Positions 24,973-34,343 are shown, counted from the first letter of the stretch. The stretch is 64,000 nt of DNA from Marinobacter sp. NP-4(2019) (GCF_003994855.1 NZ_CP034142.1:124001-188000); one strand, 5' to 3'. Numbers and translations: made by a program. The notes: generated by a model not told the origin, from the letters alone.

Positions 24973-25628
24973 TGTACAGGGTCAAGGAAGCGTTTTATAC
25001 CTTGCAGGGGGAAGGTGCCCAGGCCGGACGGGCCGCGGTTTTTTGTCGATTCAGCAAGTGCAACCTGTGGACTGGCCGGGAAAAGGATCGCTCCGGATCT
25101 GTTTGTGATTTCTGCGACACGGATTTCGTCGGGACCGATGGCCAGAACGGCGGAAAGTTTGACACCGCCGAGGCGTTAGCTCGCCATATTCGCAGCCTCT
25201 GGCCGGATGCACCCGGACGGCCCTATGTGGTGTGTACCGGGGGCGAGCCTTTGCTACAGCTGGATACCGATCTGATAACGGCCTTTCATGCTCAGGGCCT
25301 TGAAATCGGCGTGGAAACCAACGGCACACTGCCGGCGCCTGAGGGAATTGACTGGTTGTGTGTCAGCCCGAAAGCCGATGCGCCGGTGGTTATTGACCGG
25401 TGTGATGAACTGAAACTGGTCTACCCCCAGCCCAAGGCCCTGCCCGAACGGTTTCTGCACATTCAGGCACGGCATTATTTCCTGTCGCCCATGGCCTCCC
25501 CATCGGCCCCAGAAACCGGGGTAGACCCGTTAAAGCAAAGCAACACCCGCAAGGCAACCGAGTATTGCCTGGCCCATCCCCAGTGGCGGCTGACATTGCA
25601 GATGCACAAGATTGTCGGCATCGACTGA
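24972..25628 (+). CDS. queE: 7-carboxy-7-deazaguanine synthase
   Basis: This is a 218-residue radical-SAM enzyme. Its cluster motif is the spread CX14CX2C form (Cys in FSKC, then VCDFC), as in one recognised QueE subtype, not the usual CX3CX2C. The N-terminal YTLQGEGAQAGRAAVFCRF and the CTGGEPLLQ segment are characteristic. It converts 6-carboxytetrahydropterin to 7-carboxy-7-deazaguanine, the QueC substrate. Other queuosine genes are not in the window. Confidence 0.95.
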   Translation: MYRVKEAFYTLQGEGAQAGRAAVFCRFSKCNLWTGREKDRSGSVCDFCDTDFVGTDGQNGGKFDTAEALARHIRSLWPDAPGRPYVVCTGGEPLLQLDTDLITAFHAQGLEIGVETNGTLPAPEGIDWLCVSPKADAPVVIDRCDELKLVYPQPKALPERFLHIQARHYFLSPMASPSAPETGVDPLKQSNTRKATEYCLAHPQWRLTLQMHKIVGID

Positions 25629-25645
25629 CGCCGACCGTTCCTGAT

Positions 25646-26713
25646 TTACGCCGTTGCTCTCATGGACGGAGTCCGGGGCTTGACCGGCTGCAGAGCCTGG
25701 CTGCGATAGTGACTTGGGCTGGTGCCGGTCCAGCGCTTGAAGGCACGGGTGAAGTTGGCGGCGTCGACATAACCCAGTACATCTGCAATCTGGCTCAGGT
25801 TCATGCCGGTGTTCTTCAGCAGCTCCCCCGCGCGTTCCAGGCGAACATGATCCACCAGGTTCTGGAAACTGGCGTTCTCTTCCTGCAGTCGTCGTTTCAA
25901 TGTGCGTTCGGAGACGAACAGGGTGGCCGCTACCCTGGCCAGCTTGGGCGGGAACGGGTGGCTGGTTTCGATCACACGCCGTACCCGGCAGGCAAAACCG
26001 GCATCTTCGGTCAGCTGCTTCAGCGCTTCCTCACATTTGGCGCGGGAAGAGGCGGAGAGCTGGGCGTCACTGAAACGCACTGGCAGGCTCAGGTGAGTCC
26101 GTGGGATGAGAAGGGCGTCCTCGCGGGCTTCGTACCGTACCGGAACCGGGATGTGCTGGCGGAAGCGTTGGAAATAGGTCGGTTCCGGCCCACGGCGGAG
26201 AATGGCGGCGCCGGGTACCGGGGAACCGGTCAGTTGGATGCCCATGGAGACGCAGCCGAACAGCATGGCGTCCATAATGAATCCGTATAGCGGCCCGAGG
26301 TCGACACCACAGGAGACATTGAACAGTACGTTGCCACCTTCCTCGCGGCGGGACACCTCCAGATGGGGTGCTCGCAGGGTGAGATAACGGGTCATCAGTT
26401 CCAGCGCTTCGTTCAGCGAACGACTGCTCATCACCGCAGTCCCGAGAGCACCGTGCAAAGGCAGTTTCAGCTCCCGGGCGAGCATGATGCCCAGTCCGGG
26501 CTCACCGCTTTCAATAATGGCCCGGGTAACAAACTCGCTGGCCTGGGCCTGACTGACTCGCAGTTCCATGGATTTCAGGCGGGCCGGGTCGAGACCGACT
26601 CGCAAAAGAAGGGCCCGTTCATCAACACCTATGGAGTTGAGGAGCTCTGCCAGCAAGTGCAGGTATATGGCCGGCATGCCCAGATCCTGAACAGTCGATA
26701 CTGAGGCGCGCAT
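25646..26713 (-). CDS. AraC-family transcriptional regulator
   Basis: The 355-residue protein has the arabinose-binding-type N-terminal domain found in OruR/ArgR-like AraC members (about 20-210). A C-terminal double helix-turn-helix follows (about 240-340, LFVSERTLKRRLQEENASF and IADVLGYVDAANFTRAFKRWTGTSPSHYR). The ATG is preceded by GAGGAA. It lies 129 bp downstream of an alpha/beta hydrolase on the same strand, a common pairing in lipid or ester metabolism, so regulation of the hydrolase is a fair guess. Confidence 0.92.
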   Translation of the reverse strand: MRASVSTVQDLGMPAIYLHLLAELLNSIGVDERALLLRVGLDPARLKSMELRVSQAQASEFVTRAIIESGEPGLGIMLARELKLPLHGALGTAVMSSRSLNEALELMTRYLTLRAPHLEVSRREEGGNVLFNVSCGVDLGPLYGFIMDAMLFGCVSMGIQLTGSPVPGAAILRRGPEPTYFQRFRQHIPVPVRYEAREDALLIPRTHLSLPVRFSDAQLSASSRAKCEEALKQLTEDAGFACRVRRVIETSHPFPPKLARVAATLFVSERTLKRRLQEENASFQNLVDHVRLERAGELLKNTGMNLSQIADVLGYVDAANFTRAFKRWTGTSPSHYRSQALQPVKPRTPSMRATA

Positions 26714-26841
26714 GGTTTTTCCTCGTTTTATGCTGTTTTTGTTATGTAAGGGTAAGGGAACGACATTTAGCCACGATTATGACCGTTACCCTGGCTCAGC
26801 CCCATGACTTCAGTGACGGGTCAAGAGGCCATACAGGCCAA

Positions 26842-27729
26842 TCAGCGTTGGTGACGGCAAACGAAATCGGCCAGGGTGGCTGCCGAGTGCCCGGGGTTTT
26901 CCAGCATGGGGAGGTGCCCGACGCCCCGGAACACGTGGATATCGGCTTCCGGCGTGACGGTGCGGAACCAGTCAACGCAACAGGTGGGGGTAATCACGTC
27001 GCGGTCGCCCCATTGCACCTGCAGTGGTGGTGTGTCTTTACCCAGGTAGCGGGCCGGTGCCAGTGCATCGGCCAGCATGTCGTCAAATATATGCCGTAGC
27101 GCGTCACTGCGTTGCAGCAGGTCCGGGCCTAGCAGGCCGGTCATTGCGATGCCCATGGCCGTGGGCTTGCCGTTGCCGACGCTGTTGAACATACGATAGA
27201 CGCCAGACCAGTCTCTGGGGATCAGGATGTCGTCACGGTCGGATTCGAACGGCGCATCGATATCCACATCGGCGTGTTCCGGTATACCGGCGCTGTTGAG
27301 CAGTGTCACGGAGCGGGGTGCGGGTTCCATGCGGTGAGCAAGAATGGCGGCGATGGCACCGCCCATTGAGCTGCCAGCGATGTGTATATTGTCCAAGGGG
27401 AAGTCGGCCAGCCAGTCCCTCAGCCTCAATGCCTGGGCTTCGTAGCGGTAACTGGCATCGGATCGGTAGTCACTCTCGCCCAGTCCCGGGAGGTCGGGTG
27501 CCAGAATGTGCCAGTCCCGGGGCAGTTTCTGCAGCCAGAATGCCCAGTTCTCTTTCATCGCCGCGAAACCGTGGATCAGCAGCACCGTGGGTTTGTCGGG
27601 CGCCGGTGTGCCGCGCTCCAGGTAGATCATACGGTGCCCATCGATCATGACTTCCTTGCGTTTCGCCTGGAGCATCCAGCGTTGACCGGTGCGGGCGAGG
27701 GGCCAGAGATTCGGGGTAGGTACTTTCAT
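26842..27729 (-). CDS. Alpha/beta hydrolase
   Basis: The 295-residue protein shows the fold landmarks: LLIHGFAAMKENW oxyanion loop, nucleophile elbow GSSMGG (about residue 118-123), WGDRD near 244 and the catalytic His in GVGHLPMLENP near 274. The N-terminus is amphipathic rather than a clear signal peptide. Substrate is unknown; lipases, esterases and C-C hydrolases share these motifs. It is followed by the AraC regulator on the same strand. Confidence 0.88.
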   Translation of the reverse strand: MKVPTPNLWPLARTGQRWMLQAKRKEVMIDGHRMIYLERGTPAPDKPTVLLIHGFAAMKENWAFWLQKLPRDWHILAPDLPGLGESDYRSDASYRYEAQALRLRDWLADFPLDNIHIAGSSMGGAIAAILAHRMEPAPRSVTLLNSAGIPEHADVDIDAPFESDRDDILIPRDWSGVYRMFNSVGNGKPTAMGIAMTGLLGPDLLQRSDALRHIFDDMLADALAPARYLGKDTPPLQVQWGDRDVITPTCCVDWFRTVTPEADIHVFRGVGHLPMLENPGHSAATLADFVCRHQR

Positions 27730-27838
27730 TGTTGTATTCCGATGCCATGGGATAGAGCCAGTGTACCGTTATGGCATGGATGGACGTTGGCCTTGCCGCC
27801 AGCTTCTGCCGGCAGCCGAGCAATTGCGGAACGGGGGT

Positions 27839-29614
27839 TCAGAGAGCGAGATCGGTTATTACCGGGTTGTGGTCGGAGGACCGCCAGGGAAAGGCTTCGG
27901 GGACCTGTACGGAACCCTGATACCCCAGGGCCCCTGGTTCTCCGGCATTGACGGGCCAGCTCCAGGCACCGATGACTCTTGCTGCCAGGGTTTCCGAGGC
28001 CAGCGCGTAGTCCAGGCTGCCATGGCGGCCTTTGTAGCGATAGGTCGCGTGCGGACAGCCGGTGGAGGTGCTACCGCAAGGGTGGAACCGGTGCACCATG
28101 CTGTCGTAGCCGGCGTTACGAAAGACCGTCAATGGCTCTTCCCGTGCATAACTGTTCAGGTCGCCGGTGATGAGTGTGCCAGCCAGGCCTGGCATGTCGG
28201 GCAAGCTGTCCGCCCATTGCACCAGCGCCCGGGCCGCGTTGGTCCGGCGCTGATTGTAGCAACCCTGGCCATCGCCCTGGTCACGTTCGGCGCCGTTGGC
28301 ACCGCGACAGGCCTTGGATTTCAGGTGAGGGACAATAATCCGCACACTGGCCGCCAGCCCCCGTGGCCGAAAGGCCTGCGCCAGCGGGCGCCGCCCGAGG
28401 TTGCGGTAAGGGCCGGCATTCAGCCTGTGGGCCTGACCCAAGGGTTCTACCCGGTCCGCACGGTAGAATAAGCCGGTCTGAATGACGTCGTTGCCGGAGG
28501 AATCGCCGGAAACCACCGGACGCCAGTCGGGCCCGAGTGCCCGCGCCAGCGCCGCCATGGCGCTGTCTTTATCGTGCCCGTCGTTTTCCAGTTCCGCGAC
28601 AGCGACAATATCCGGATCGGGGGCAGTCAGGGTTGCCGCCAGACGACGGTTCTGCTGCTCGAACTGTTCGGGTGTTTTGGCCCCTCGTGGCGTGGGGAAT
28701 CCACCACCCTGTCCATCGCCGTTGAAGTAGTTCTCCAGGTTCAGGGTCACCACTCTGAGGTTTGCCCCCGTTGCCCGTTCAGGGGCGGCCGGTCGGTGGT
28801 TATCCGTGTGGAAGTGGGGCCGGCTTATCGGTTGGAGGCGCCAGGCGCCAAAACGGTAATCGAGCACGCCGTCCAGAGCACTGACCGTATCGCCGGCGCG
28901 AACGGTGTTGTTTGCCGCCAGCGCGGGGGTTGGCCACGGGGGTGGCTCGGGGTAACGGACGCCGTGATTGTCGTCCAGTAACAGCCGGTGTAATTGCTGA
29001 CGTTCCTGCAGTTGGACGGCTTCGGAACCGGGGGGCATGATGTTGGTCGGTATGCTTTGGGGGGCGTTGGCCAGGGTCAGTTCGCCATAGCGGGCGAGGT
29101 TGTAATTATCGATGACAGTGAGAGGGGCAGCGACGGCCACGCGCATGTTTTCCAGGTGTTCCGGGGCACGGGCGCCGGGCCAGGGCAGACGAACGGAGGC
29201 GGGTGCCGGCAGCGTGGCTTTACCACAATCTTTCAGCAACCGAATATCGGTCAGCTCCGTCAAGCCGTGGAATTCCTTGATCCTGCCCCGTACCCGCACC
29301 CGGTGGCCGACCCGCCCGGTTTTTCGGTTGGTATAGACGAACAGGCCCTCTGAGGTGGTCGGGTCGCCATCCGTTTCGCCGTCGGCCTGTTGCAGATAAA
29401 AACCGCGAAATCCACCCCGGTGGCGGGAATCCAGGGTAACGACGCCCTCAACGGTCACCTGTTGGCCGACCAGTGGGGATCGGGCCTGGGAGCCCTGAAC
29501 TTGCGAAATGGCCGTTGCGGGTGAGCCACAGGTGTCAGCGATTGCTCCGGCCGGGAGCCAGAGCATCAGTAAAGTAAGTAGTGTGGTCAGGTAATCGGTG
29601 GCATGTGATTTCAC
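27839..29614 (-). CDS. Secreted endonuclease/exonuclease/phosphatase-family nuclease (ExeM/NucH-like)
   Basis: The 591-residue protein starts at a GTG and has a signal peptide ending AIA before DTCGSP. An OB-fold-like segment (about 45-130, VGQQVTVEGVVTLD) precedes a C-terminal EEP domain from about residue 285. Its landmarks are LRVVTLNLENYFN, AVAELENDG, the IVPHLKSKAC metal/catalytic His region, LITGDLNSY and SSDHNPVITDL. Proteins of this build are extracellular DNases used for nutrient DNA or biofilm turnover. It begins 9 bp after the WYL regulator, so the two form an operon. Confidence 0.88.
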   Translation of the reverse strand: MKSHATDYLTTLLTLLMLWLPAGAIADTCGSPATAISQVQGSQARSPLVGQQVTVEGVVTLDSRHRGGFRGFYLQQADGETDGDPTTSEGLFVYTNRKTGRVGHRVRVRGRIKEFHGLTELTDIRLLKDCGKATLPAPASVRLPWPGARAPEHLENMRVAVAAPLTVIDNYNLARYGELTLANAPQSIPTNIMPPGSEAVQLQERQQLHRLLLDDNHGVRYPEPPPWPTPALAANNTVRAGDTVSALDGVLDYRFGAWRLQPISRPHFHTDNHRPAAPERATGANLRVVTLNLENYFNGDGQGGGFPTPRGAKTPEQFEQQNRRLAATLTAPDPDIVAVAELENDGHDKDSAMAALARALGPDWRPVVSGDSSGNDVIQTGLFYRADRVEPLGQAHRLNAGPYRNLGRRPLAQAFRPRGLAASVRIIVPHLKSKACRGANGAERDQGDGQGCYNQRRTNAARALVQWADSLPDMPGLAGTLITGDLNSYAREEPLTVFRNAGYDSMVHRFHPCGSTSTGCPHATYRYKGRHGSLDYALASETLAARVIGAWSWPVNAGEPGALGYQGSVQVPEAFPWRSSDHNPVITDLAL

Positions 29615-29623
29615 CGGCCGATT

Positions 29624-30529
29624 CTAGCAAAGCCCCGCCACCGCTTTCACGGTTTTTTGCTGGTGAAGGGTGCCGCGGCCCACGTCTTCCGGGTTGGCCA
29701 GCTCCAGTTGCTGAACCAGTGGGTCCGGGTGTGGCGTATCCATCGCAACCCCCAGTCGCGACAGGACATAGGGAGCGAGTGCCGCACGGGTGGTCAGTTC
29801 CAGGCGGTGGTTGGCCATGCCGTAGTCGGTGGCAATGATGTCCTGGCGTTCCTTGCTAAGGCGGCTGTCTGGTGTCAGTACCAGCGTCAGTTGGCGATTC
29901 CATTCGTCATCGTGATGGACCGTGCGACGAGACCGCAGACGAACCGCTTCCGGCTCGCCGCGGAACCGGCTCAGGGCAAAATCGCTGAACTCCCCGGTGG
30001 TTTCGCACCAGGCACGCAGGTGCCAGTTGTGGCCAACGCAGACCAGGGTGTGAGGTTCCAGGGTGCGCTGACTGATGCCTGGCTGCGCCAGTGAGGCATA
30101 GCCGGTTTTCAGTTGGCGTCCGTGCCGGGTCGCGGTGACCACGGCGCGCATGACACCCGGTTGAACCACCCGGTGGGGGCCCTGCACGACGGTACTGTCC
30201 GGAAGATTAATGTTCAGTGTTTCGAAGGTATCGCTCAGGTGTTCCTGTCGGGCCAGCAGGTCCAGATACTCATTGGCGTGGCCGCGAGTGACGACCGGGC
30301 TGAAGTCTTCAGCCGGTACATAGCCTTTCAGGTGGCGGTCGTAAACCAGATTATCGGGAGCCAGCTCCCGCAGATAGGTGTTGATATCCTTGGAGGCCTG
30401 CTGCCGACCGATGCCGAAGCTGTGACAGATATGGTTGGTTGTCAGCCGTCCTTCCCACAGGGCAATTATCTCAATCAGGCGGTAGCGAAGCAGCAGATCC
30501 CACCGGATGGGCCAGTCCGTTTTTTTCAT
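29624..30529 (-). CDS. WYL-domain helix-turn-helix transcriptional regulator
   Basis: The 301-residue protein has an N-terminal winged helix (about 10-65, GRLTTNHICHSFGIGRQQAS) followed by a WYL domain (about 130-210, with LVCVGHNWHLRAWCETTGEF). A C-terminal WCX-like extension completes it. This is the layout of BrxR/CapW-type repressors, which often control phage-defence loci and can sense nucleic acid. Here no defence genes are adjacent. The partner is a secreted nuclease 9 bp downstream in the same operon. The ligand is unknown. Confidence 0.86.
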   Translation of the reverse strand: MKKTDWPIRWDLLLRYRLIEIIALWEGRLTTNHICHSFGIGRQQASKDINTYLRELAPDNLVYDRHLKGYVPAEDFSPVVTRGHANEYLDLLARQEHLSDTFETLNINLPDSTVVQGPHRVVQPGVMRAVVTATRHGRQLKTGYASLAQPGISQRTLEPHTLVCVGHNWHLRAWCETTGEFSDFALSRFRGEPEAVRLRSRRTVHHDDEWNRQLTLVLTPDSRLSKERQDIIATDYGMANHRLELTTRAALAPYVLSRLGVAMDTPHPDPLVQQLELANPEDVGRGTLHQQKTVKAVAGLC

Positions 30530-30812
30530 AACAGGCGCTCACGGGTCTAGTGAATAGCTCGGATAATGTTACCCGCTCCGTGCGGTCAGTTCTGTTACGT
30601 CACCTTAATGTAAAACAATGTCAAAGACAGCCATGCTGCATGCTCGGAGGATATGGCTGGCTGTAATGCCACGCAGTGGAACGGTTGCGGGAAGTGCTTA
30701 GTAGTCACAGGGAGTGCTGGCTGGTCTAATTCTCACCGGCAAAAAACGGCCCATGCTGCTATGTTTTGTCACATCCCCTGACCCGAAGCCAGCAACCTCT
30801 GGAGCTTGCCTG

Positions 30813-32102
30813 ATGACCCGCATGGTCACCTCCCTCTCAGCGTTGATACTCAGTATTATCCTGTTGGTCAGCGGTAATGCGTTTTTGATGACGTTGCTGG
30901 GCATCCGGCTGAGCATTGAGTCAGTATCGCCGGACGTGATTGGCTGGGTTCTGGTGTGCTATTCCATTGGCTTTGTTCTGGGCACCCTCTATGTCCAGAA
31001 GGTCATCGCCCGTGTCGGCCATATCCGGGCGTTTGCAGTATTCGCAGCCGTGGCTGCCGTGGCATCACTGATGTACCCCATGGCCATTTCCATGGTTTTC
31101 TGGGCTTTCCTGCGGGTATTGTCGGGGTTCAGCATGGCGGGCGTGCTGGTGGTGATCGAGAGCTGGTTCAGTAGTCGTGCCACCAACACCAACCGCGGTG
31201 CGCTGTTTGCGGTTTACCAGTTTGTTTTCTATCTGTCTGCCGCCGGTGGTCAGTTGGTGGTAAATGTCGGTGATCCGGCGAATTTCATGCCGTTCTCTCT
31301 GGCGGCGATGTTGCTTGTACTGGCATTGGTTCCCCTGTCCCTGACGAAAATGGAAGCGCCGGTGATTGAGCAGGCCGAACGTATGTCGTTTTTCAAGCTC
31401 GCACGGGAATCCTTCAGTGGTGTTGCCGGCGCCCTGATCTGCGGCGTGTTGATCGGTTCGTTCTATGCCCTGGGTCCGGTTTACGCGACTCTGGTGGGAC
31501 TGGATCTCGCCCGCACGTCCACCTTCATGGCCAGCGCGATTATTGCGGCGATGCTGCTGGCGTGGCCTCTTGGTCGTGTGTGTGATCGCTTTGACCGGCG
31601 GCGTGTGATGTGCTGGGTGGCGCTGACTGCCGCCACGTCAGCGGGCCTGGTCGCTGTACTGGGGGCGGACACGCTGTGGCTGCTGACGTTGTTGGTCGGG
31701 TTGTTTACCGGGTTGTCGGCCATGGTTTATCCGATTGCGGTTGCCATCACCAATGACCGGATGGACAGCCATCGTATTGTGGCCGCCAGTGCCACCCTGT
31801 TGCTCAGTTATGGCATTGGCAGCGTCATCGGCCCGATCGTCATGGCGGAACTGGTCAGTGTTCTGGGGCCGAGAGGGCTGTTCCTCGGAAACGCCGGTTT
31901 CCTGGTATTGCTGGCGGTGATGACCAGTTACCGGATCACTCACACCGAGGATGTGCCAGTAGAAGAGCAGGAGCATTTCGTACCGGCAATGCCGGAAACC
32001 TCGGTGGTCCTGACGGAAATGGATCCCCGCAACGAGGACTTCCACGAATCCCCGGAAGTGGTGGAAATGCAGGAAGAAGAGCAGCTCCGCCAGACAGGCT
32101 GA
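30813..32102 (+). CDS. MFS transporter, YcaD-like
   Basis: The 429-residue protein has about 12 membrane helices and resembles YcaD-type major facilitator carriers. Motif A-like loops are visible (GRVCDRFDRRRVMCW near residue 255). It carries a long acidic cytoplasmic tail of about 50 residues (rich in Glu, Asp and Pro), which may be regulatory. The start at 30813 has GGAG 8 nt upstream. The open frame extends to 30714 without coding character. Substrate is unknown. It is divergent from the WYL regulator, and a terminator follows. Confidence 0.85.
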   Translation: MTRMVTSLSALILSIILLVSGNAFLMTLLGIRLSIESVSPDVIGWVLVCYSIGFVLGTLYVQKVIARVGHIRAFAVFAAVAAVASLMYPMAISMVFWAFLRVLSGFSMAGVLVVIESWFSSRATNTNRGALFAVYQFVFYLSAAGGQLVVNVGDPANFMPFSLAAMLLVLALVPLSLTKMEAPVIEQAERMSFFKLARESFSGVAGALICGVLIGSFYALGPVYATLVGLDLARTSTFMASAIIAAMLLAWPLGRVCDRFDRRRVMCWVALTAATSAGLVAVLGADTLWLLTLLVGLFTGLSAMVYPIAVAITNDRMDSHRIVAASATLLLSYGIGSVIGPIVMAELVSVLGPRGLFLGNAGFLVLLAVMTSYRITHTEDVPVEEQEHFVPAMPETSVVLTEMDPRNEDFHESPEVVEMQEEEQLRQTG

Positions 32103-32120
32103 GCTTGCAAGGGTCTGTCC

Positions 32121-32150
32121 AGGCGGGCTTTTTCAGCCCGCCTTTCGGTT
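32121..32150 (+). terminator. Rho-independent terminator after the MFS gene
   Basis: AGGCGGGCT and AGCCCGCCT arms (9 bp) with a TTTTC loop are followed by TTTCGGTTTT. Confidence 0.8.
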
Positions 32151-32190
32151 TTCCCCAATGTTGTTTCGGTATTCACATCTGTTTTCATTT

Positions 32191-32210
32191 CAATGGTTAG
32201 CTTACTATTG
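32191..32210. promoter_or_regulatory. Candidate MarR operator
   Basis: CAATGGTTAGCTTACTATTG reads almost the same on both strands (16 of 20 positions), centred on AGCT. A further GTTAGC follows at about 32210-32215. MarR/SlyA proteins bind such 16-20 bp palindromes, often containing TTAGC. It lies 45 bp before the marR-type start, as expected for autorepression. Confidence 0.55.
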
Positions 32211-32254
32211 TTAGCATTCCATGATTATTAAGCCCCTAACCGGAGTCCCCGACC

Positions 32255-32680
32255 ATGAGAGATCAGTTTCCTTTTGCCGTTGCACGGGTCACCCGTCGCT
32301 GGCGCAAACTGCTGGATGAGCGCCTGAAAGATCTGGGTGTGACTCAGGCACGCTGGACCACCATGGTCTATCTCAGGGAAGGCGGCGAAGGCCTGACCCA
32401 GCGTGAACTGGCCAGCCTGATGGCGATTGAAAACCCGACCCTGGTTCGCCTGCTGGACAGCCTGGAGCAGCAGGGCCTCATTGAGCGCCGCCCCTGTCCC
32501 AATGATCGTCGTGCCCGCCGCCTGCACCTGACGGATAATGGTCGTGCCTTTATGGAGGACCTGACCGAGCGGGCCGCCAAGTTGCGGGAGGAAATGCTGG
32601 AAGGGATTTCTGACAAGGAAATCGAGTGCGCGATCAAAGTCTTCCACAAGATCATGGAAAACGCCGAAAAGCAGAAATAA
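32255..32680 (+). CDS. MarR-family transcriptional regulator
   Basis: The 141-residue winged-helix protein has the MarR core: LTQRELASLMAIENPTLVRLL as recognition region (about 49-70), a wing with RRPCPNDRRARRLHLTDNG, and helical dimerisation ends. It most likely represses its own operon, which includes the DHA2-type pump directly downstream, until an aromatic or lipophilic ligand binds. The resemblance is to SlyA/MarR with an EmrB-type pump. Confidence 0.92.
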   Translation: MRDQFPFAVARVTRRWRKLLDERLKDLGVTQARWTTMVYLREGGEGLTQRELASLMAIENPTLVRLLDSLEQQGLIERRPCPNDRRARRLHLTDNGRAFMEDLTERAAKLREEMLEGISDKEIECAIKVFHKIMENAEKQK

Positions 32681-34104
32681 AACACACCGATTCTGTCTGG
32701 GGAGCACGGGCTCTGAGTAATAATACGGTCGAGGGGCTGAAGGCCCGGTATGGTGAGCGCTGGCGCTGGCTGGCCGTGTTCACGGTGATGCTTGGTACCA
32801 TGGCCACGGTACTGAGTGCCACCGTGGTCAACGTTGCGCTGCACGACATTATGCTGGAATTCGGTATTCGCCAGGGCCAGGTCCACTGGTTGGCGACCGG
32901 CTTCATCGCAGCCATGACCACCACCATGCTGACCTCCAGCTGGCTGCTTGATCATTTTGGTCTCCGCAAGACCCTGGCGACAGCCATGGCGCTGTTCAGC
33001 CTGATTTCTCTGGCAGGCGGGTTTGCTTCATCACCGGAACAACTGATCGCCGCCCGTATCGGCCAGGGTGCCATGGCCGGACTGATGCAACCCATGGGCA
33101 TGTACCTGGTATTCCGGATTTTCCCCCAGGAGCGTCGTGGCCAGGCGATGGGAATCTACGGCATGGGCGTCATCCTGGCGCCTGCGCTGGGGCCGGTGCT
33201 GGGCGGGTTTCTGGTGGACCAACTGGATTGGCGCTATGTGATGTTTGCACCTGCGCCGGTCACGTTGCTGGGTGTGTTCATGGCCTGGCGTTTCCTGCCG
33301 CTGCCGGTGTCGCGGCCGGCGCCCTATCGTTTTGACTTGCCCGGGCTGGTACTGCTGGGCACGACCATTGCGGTGTCCCTGGATGCGCTGAACCGGCTGC
33401 AGAATATGTCCGGCAACCGCCACTGGCTGATACTGGAAGGCCTGGTGGTGGTGACCACCCTGTTACTTTTCGTGTGGCGTGAACGCAGGACCAGGCACCC
33501 ATTGCTGAATATCCGCCTGTTGCGTCAACCGGTCTTTCTGTATGCCAATCTTGGCGCGCTTGCGCTCGGGCTGGCGTTATTTGGTTCCACGTATCTGGTG
33601 CCCCTGTTTGTACAAACCGCCCTGAACTTTTCTGCAACGGAGGCGGGTCTGTTGATGTTGCCTGCGGGGATTGCCCTGGGCATGACGTTTCCACTGGCAG
33701 GAAGACTGGCGGACAAGCACAGTGCCCGCGCCCTGGTGGTTTTCGGTATCGCGCTGTTTGCCGCATCCGCGGCGTTGTTTGCGCTGTCCGATCTGGAGCT
33801 GGCGTTTGGCTGGCTGGCGTTGTGGACCATCCTGGGGCGGGTTGGCCTTGGGTTTATGTTGCCCGCGTTGTCGACCGGTGCCTTGAATCCGCTTGAGCCC
33901 CATGAGCTGGGGGCGGGCTCCAGCACGATCAATTTTACGCGGCAGCTTGGGGGTGCCTATGGCGTCAATATCGTTGCCCTTACGATTGAATTCGGGGATC
34001 ACGCCGGAGGTATCCCTACCATTGACGCCTTCCATACGGCCTGGTGGCTGGTGGCGATCTTCGTTGCGGTGGCCGCCATACCGGTTTGGCGAATGCGGGC
34101 GTAA
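32626..34104 (+). CDS. DHA2-family MFS multidrug efflux transporter (EmrB-like)
   Basis: The protein has 14 likely membrane helices and DHA2 hallmarks: motif D1-like LSATVVNVALHDIM, an ARIGQGAMAGLMQPMGMYLVF segment and motif C-like GVILAPALGPVLGGFLVD. It should export drugs or solvents with proton antiport. No emrA-type membrane fusion protein is adjacent. The start is unclear. A GTG at 32626 lies inside marR with AAGGA before it. A CTG at 32713 (463-residue product) has a better GGGGAG site at 8 nt and starts nearer the first helix. There is no suitable ATG. Confidence 0.88.
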   Translation: MRDQSLPQDHGKRRKAEIKHTDSVWGARALSNNTVEGLKARYGERWRWLAVFTVMLGTMATVLSATVVNVALHDIMLEFGIRQGQVHWLATGFIAAMTTTMLTSSWLLDHFGLRKTLATAMALFSLISLAGGFASSPEQLIAARIGQGAMAGLMQPMGMYLVFRIFPQERRGQAMGIYGMGVILAPALGPVLGGFLVDQLDWRYVMFAPAPVTLLGVFMAWRFLPLPVSRPAPYRFDLPGLVLLGTTIAVSLDALNRLQNMSGNRHWLILEGLVVVTTLLLFVWRERRTRHPLLNIRLLRQPVFLYANLGALALGLALFGSTYLVPLFVQTALNFSATEAGLLMLPAGIALGMTFPLAGRLADKHSARALVVFGIALFAASAALFALSDLELAFGWLALWTILGRVGLGFMLPALSTGALNPLEPHELGAGSSTINFTRQLGGAYGVNIVALTIEFGDHAGGIPTIDAFHTAWWLVAIFVAVAAIPVWRMRA

Positions 34105-34138
34105 TTGAACTCGAATTTGGCATCGGGTAGTATGCAGC

Positions 34139-34335
34139 TTCCTTCAGGGGAGTAGCCTCCGGCCCTCAGTCAGCACAGCAGGCCGGATGGTAGTCAACAT
34201 ACTTGGGGCCCAATCCCCATGGCTATCGTGTCCCGCCCTGTCCCTTAGTTAGATGGTGGCGAGATTGGCAAGACCTGAGGCAGACACCTCCAAAGGGCGG
34301 AAGGTGGCTGTCTCATGTCTGAAATTCCGCCCCGG
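34139..34335 (+). promoter_or_regulatory. yybP-ykoY (manganese) riboswitch
   Basis: The 239-bp leader before the UPF0016 gene contains the class hallmark AGGGGAGTAGCCTCCGG near its 5' end, followed by several stems. Near the 3' end GGGCGGAA (34295-34302) and TTCCGCCC (34325-34332) form a perfect stem just before the ribosome-binding site GGGA. yybP-ykoY aptamers bind Mn2+ and commonly precede this exporter family. No T-run follows the last stem, so control is probably at translation. Exact ends are approximate. Confidence 0.8.
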
Positions 34336-34343
34336 GACATTTC

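Noticed and set aside
29624..30529. A phage-defence island next to the WYL regulator
   Set aside because: Neighbours are a secreted nuclease, an alpha/beta hydrolase and an MFS carrier; none is a defence gene.
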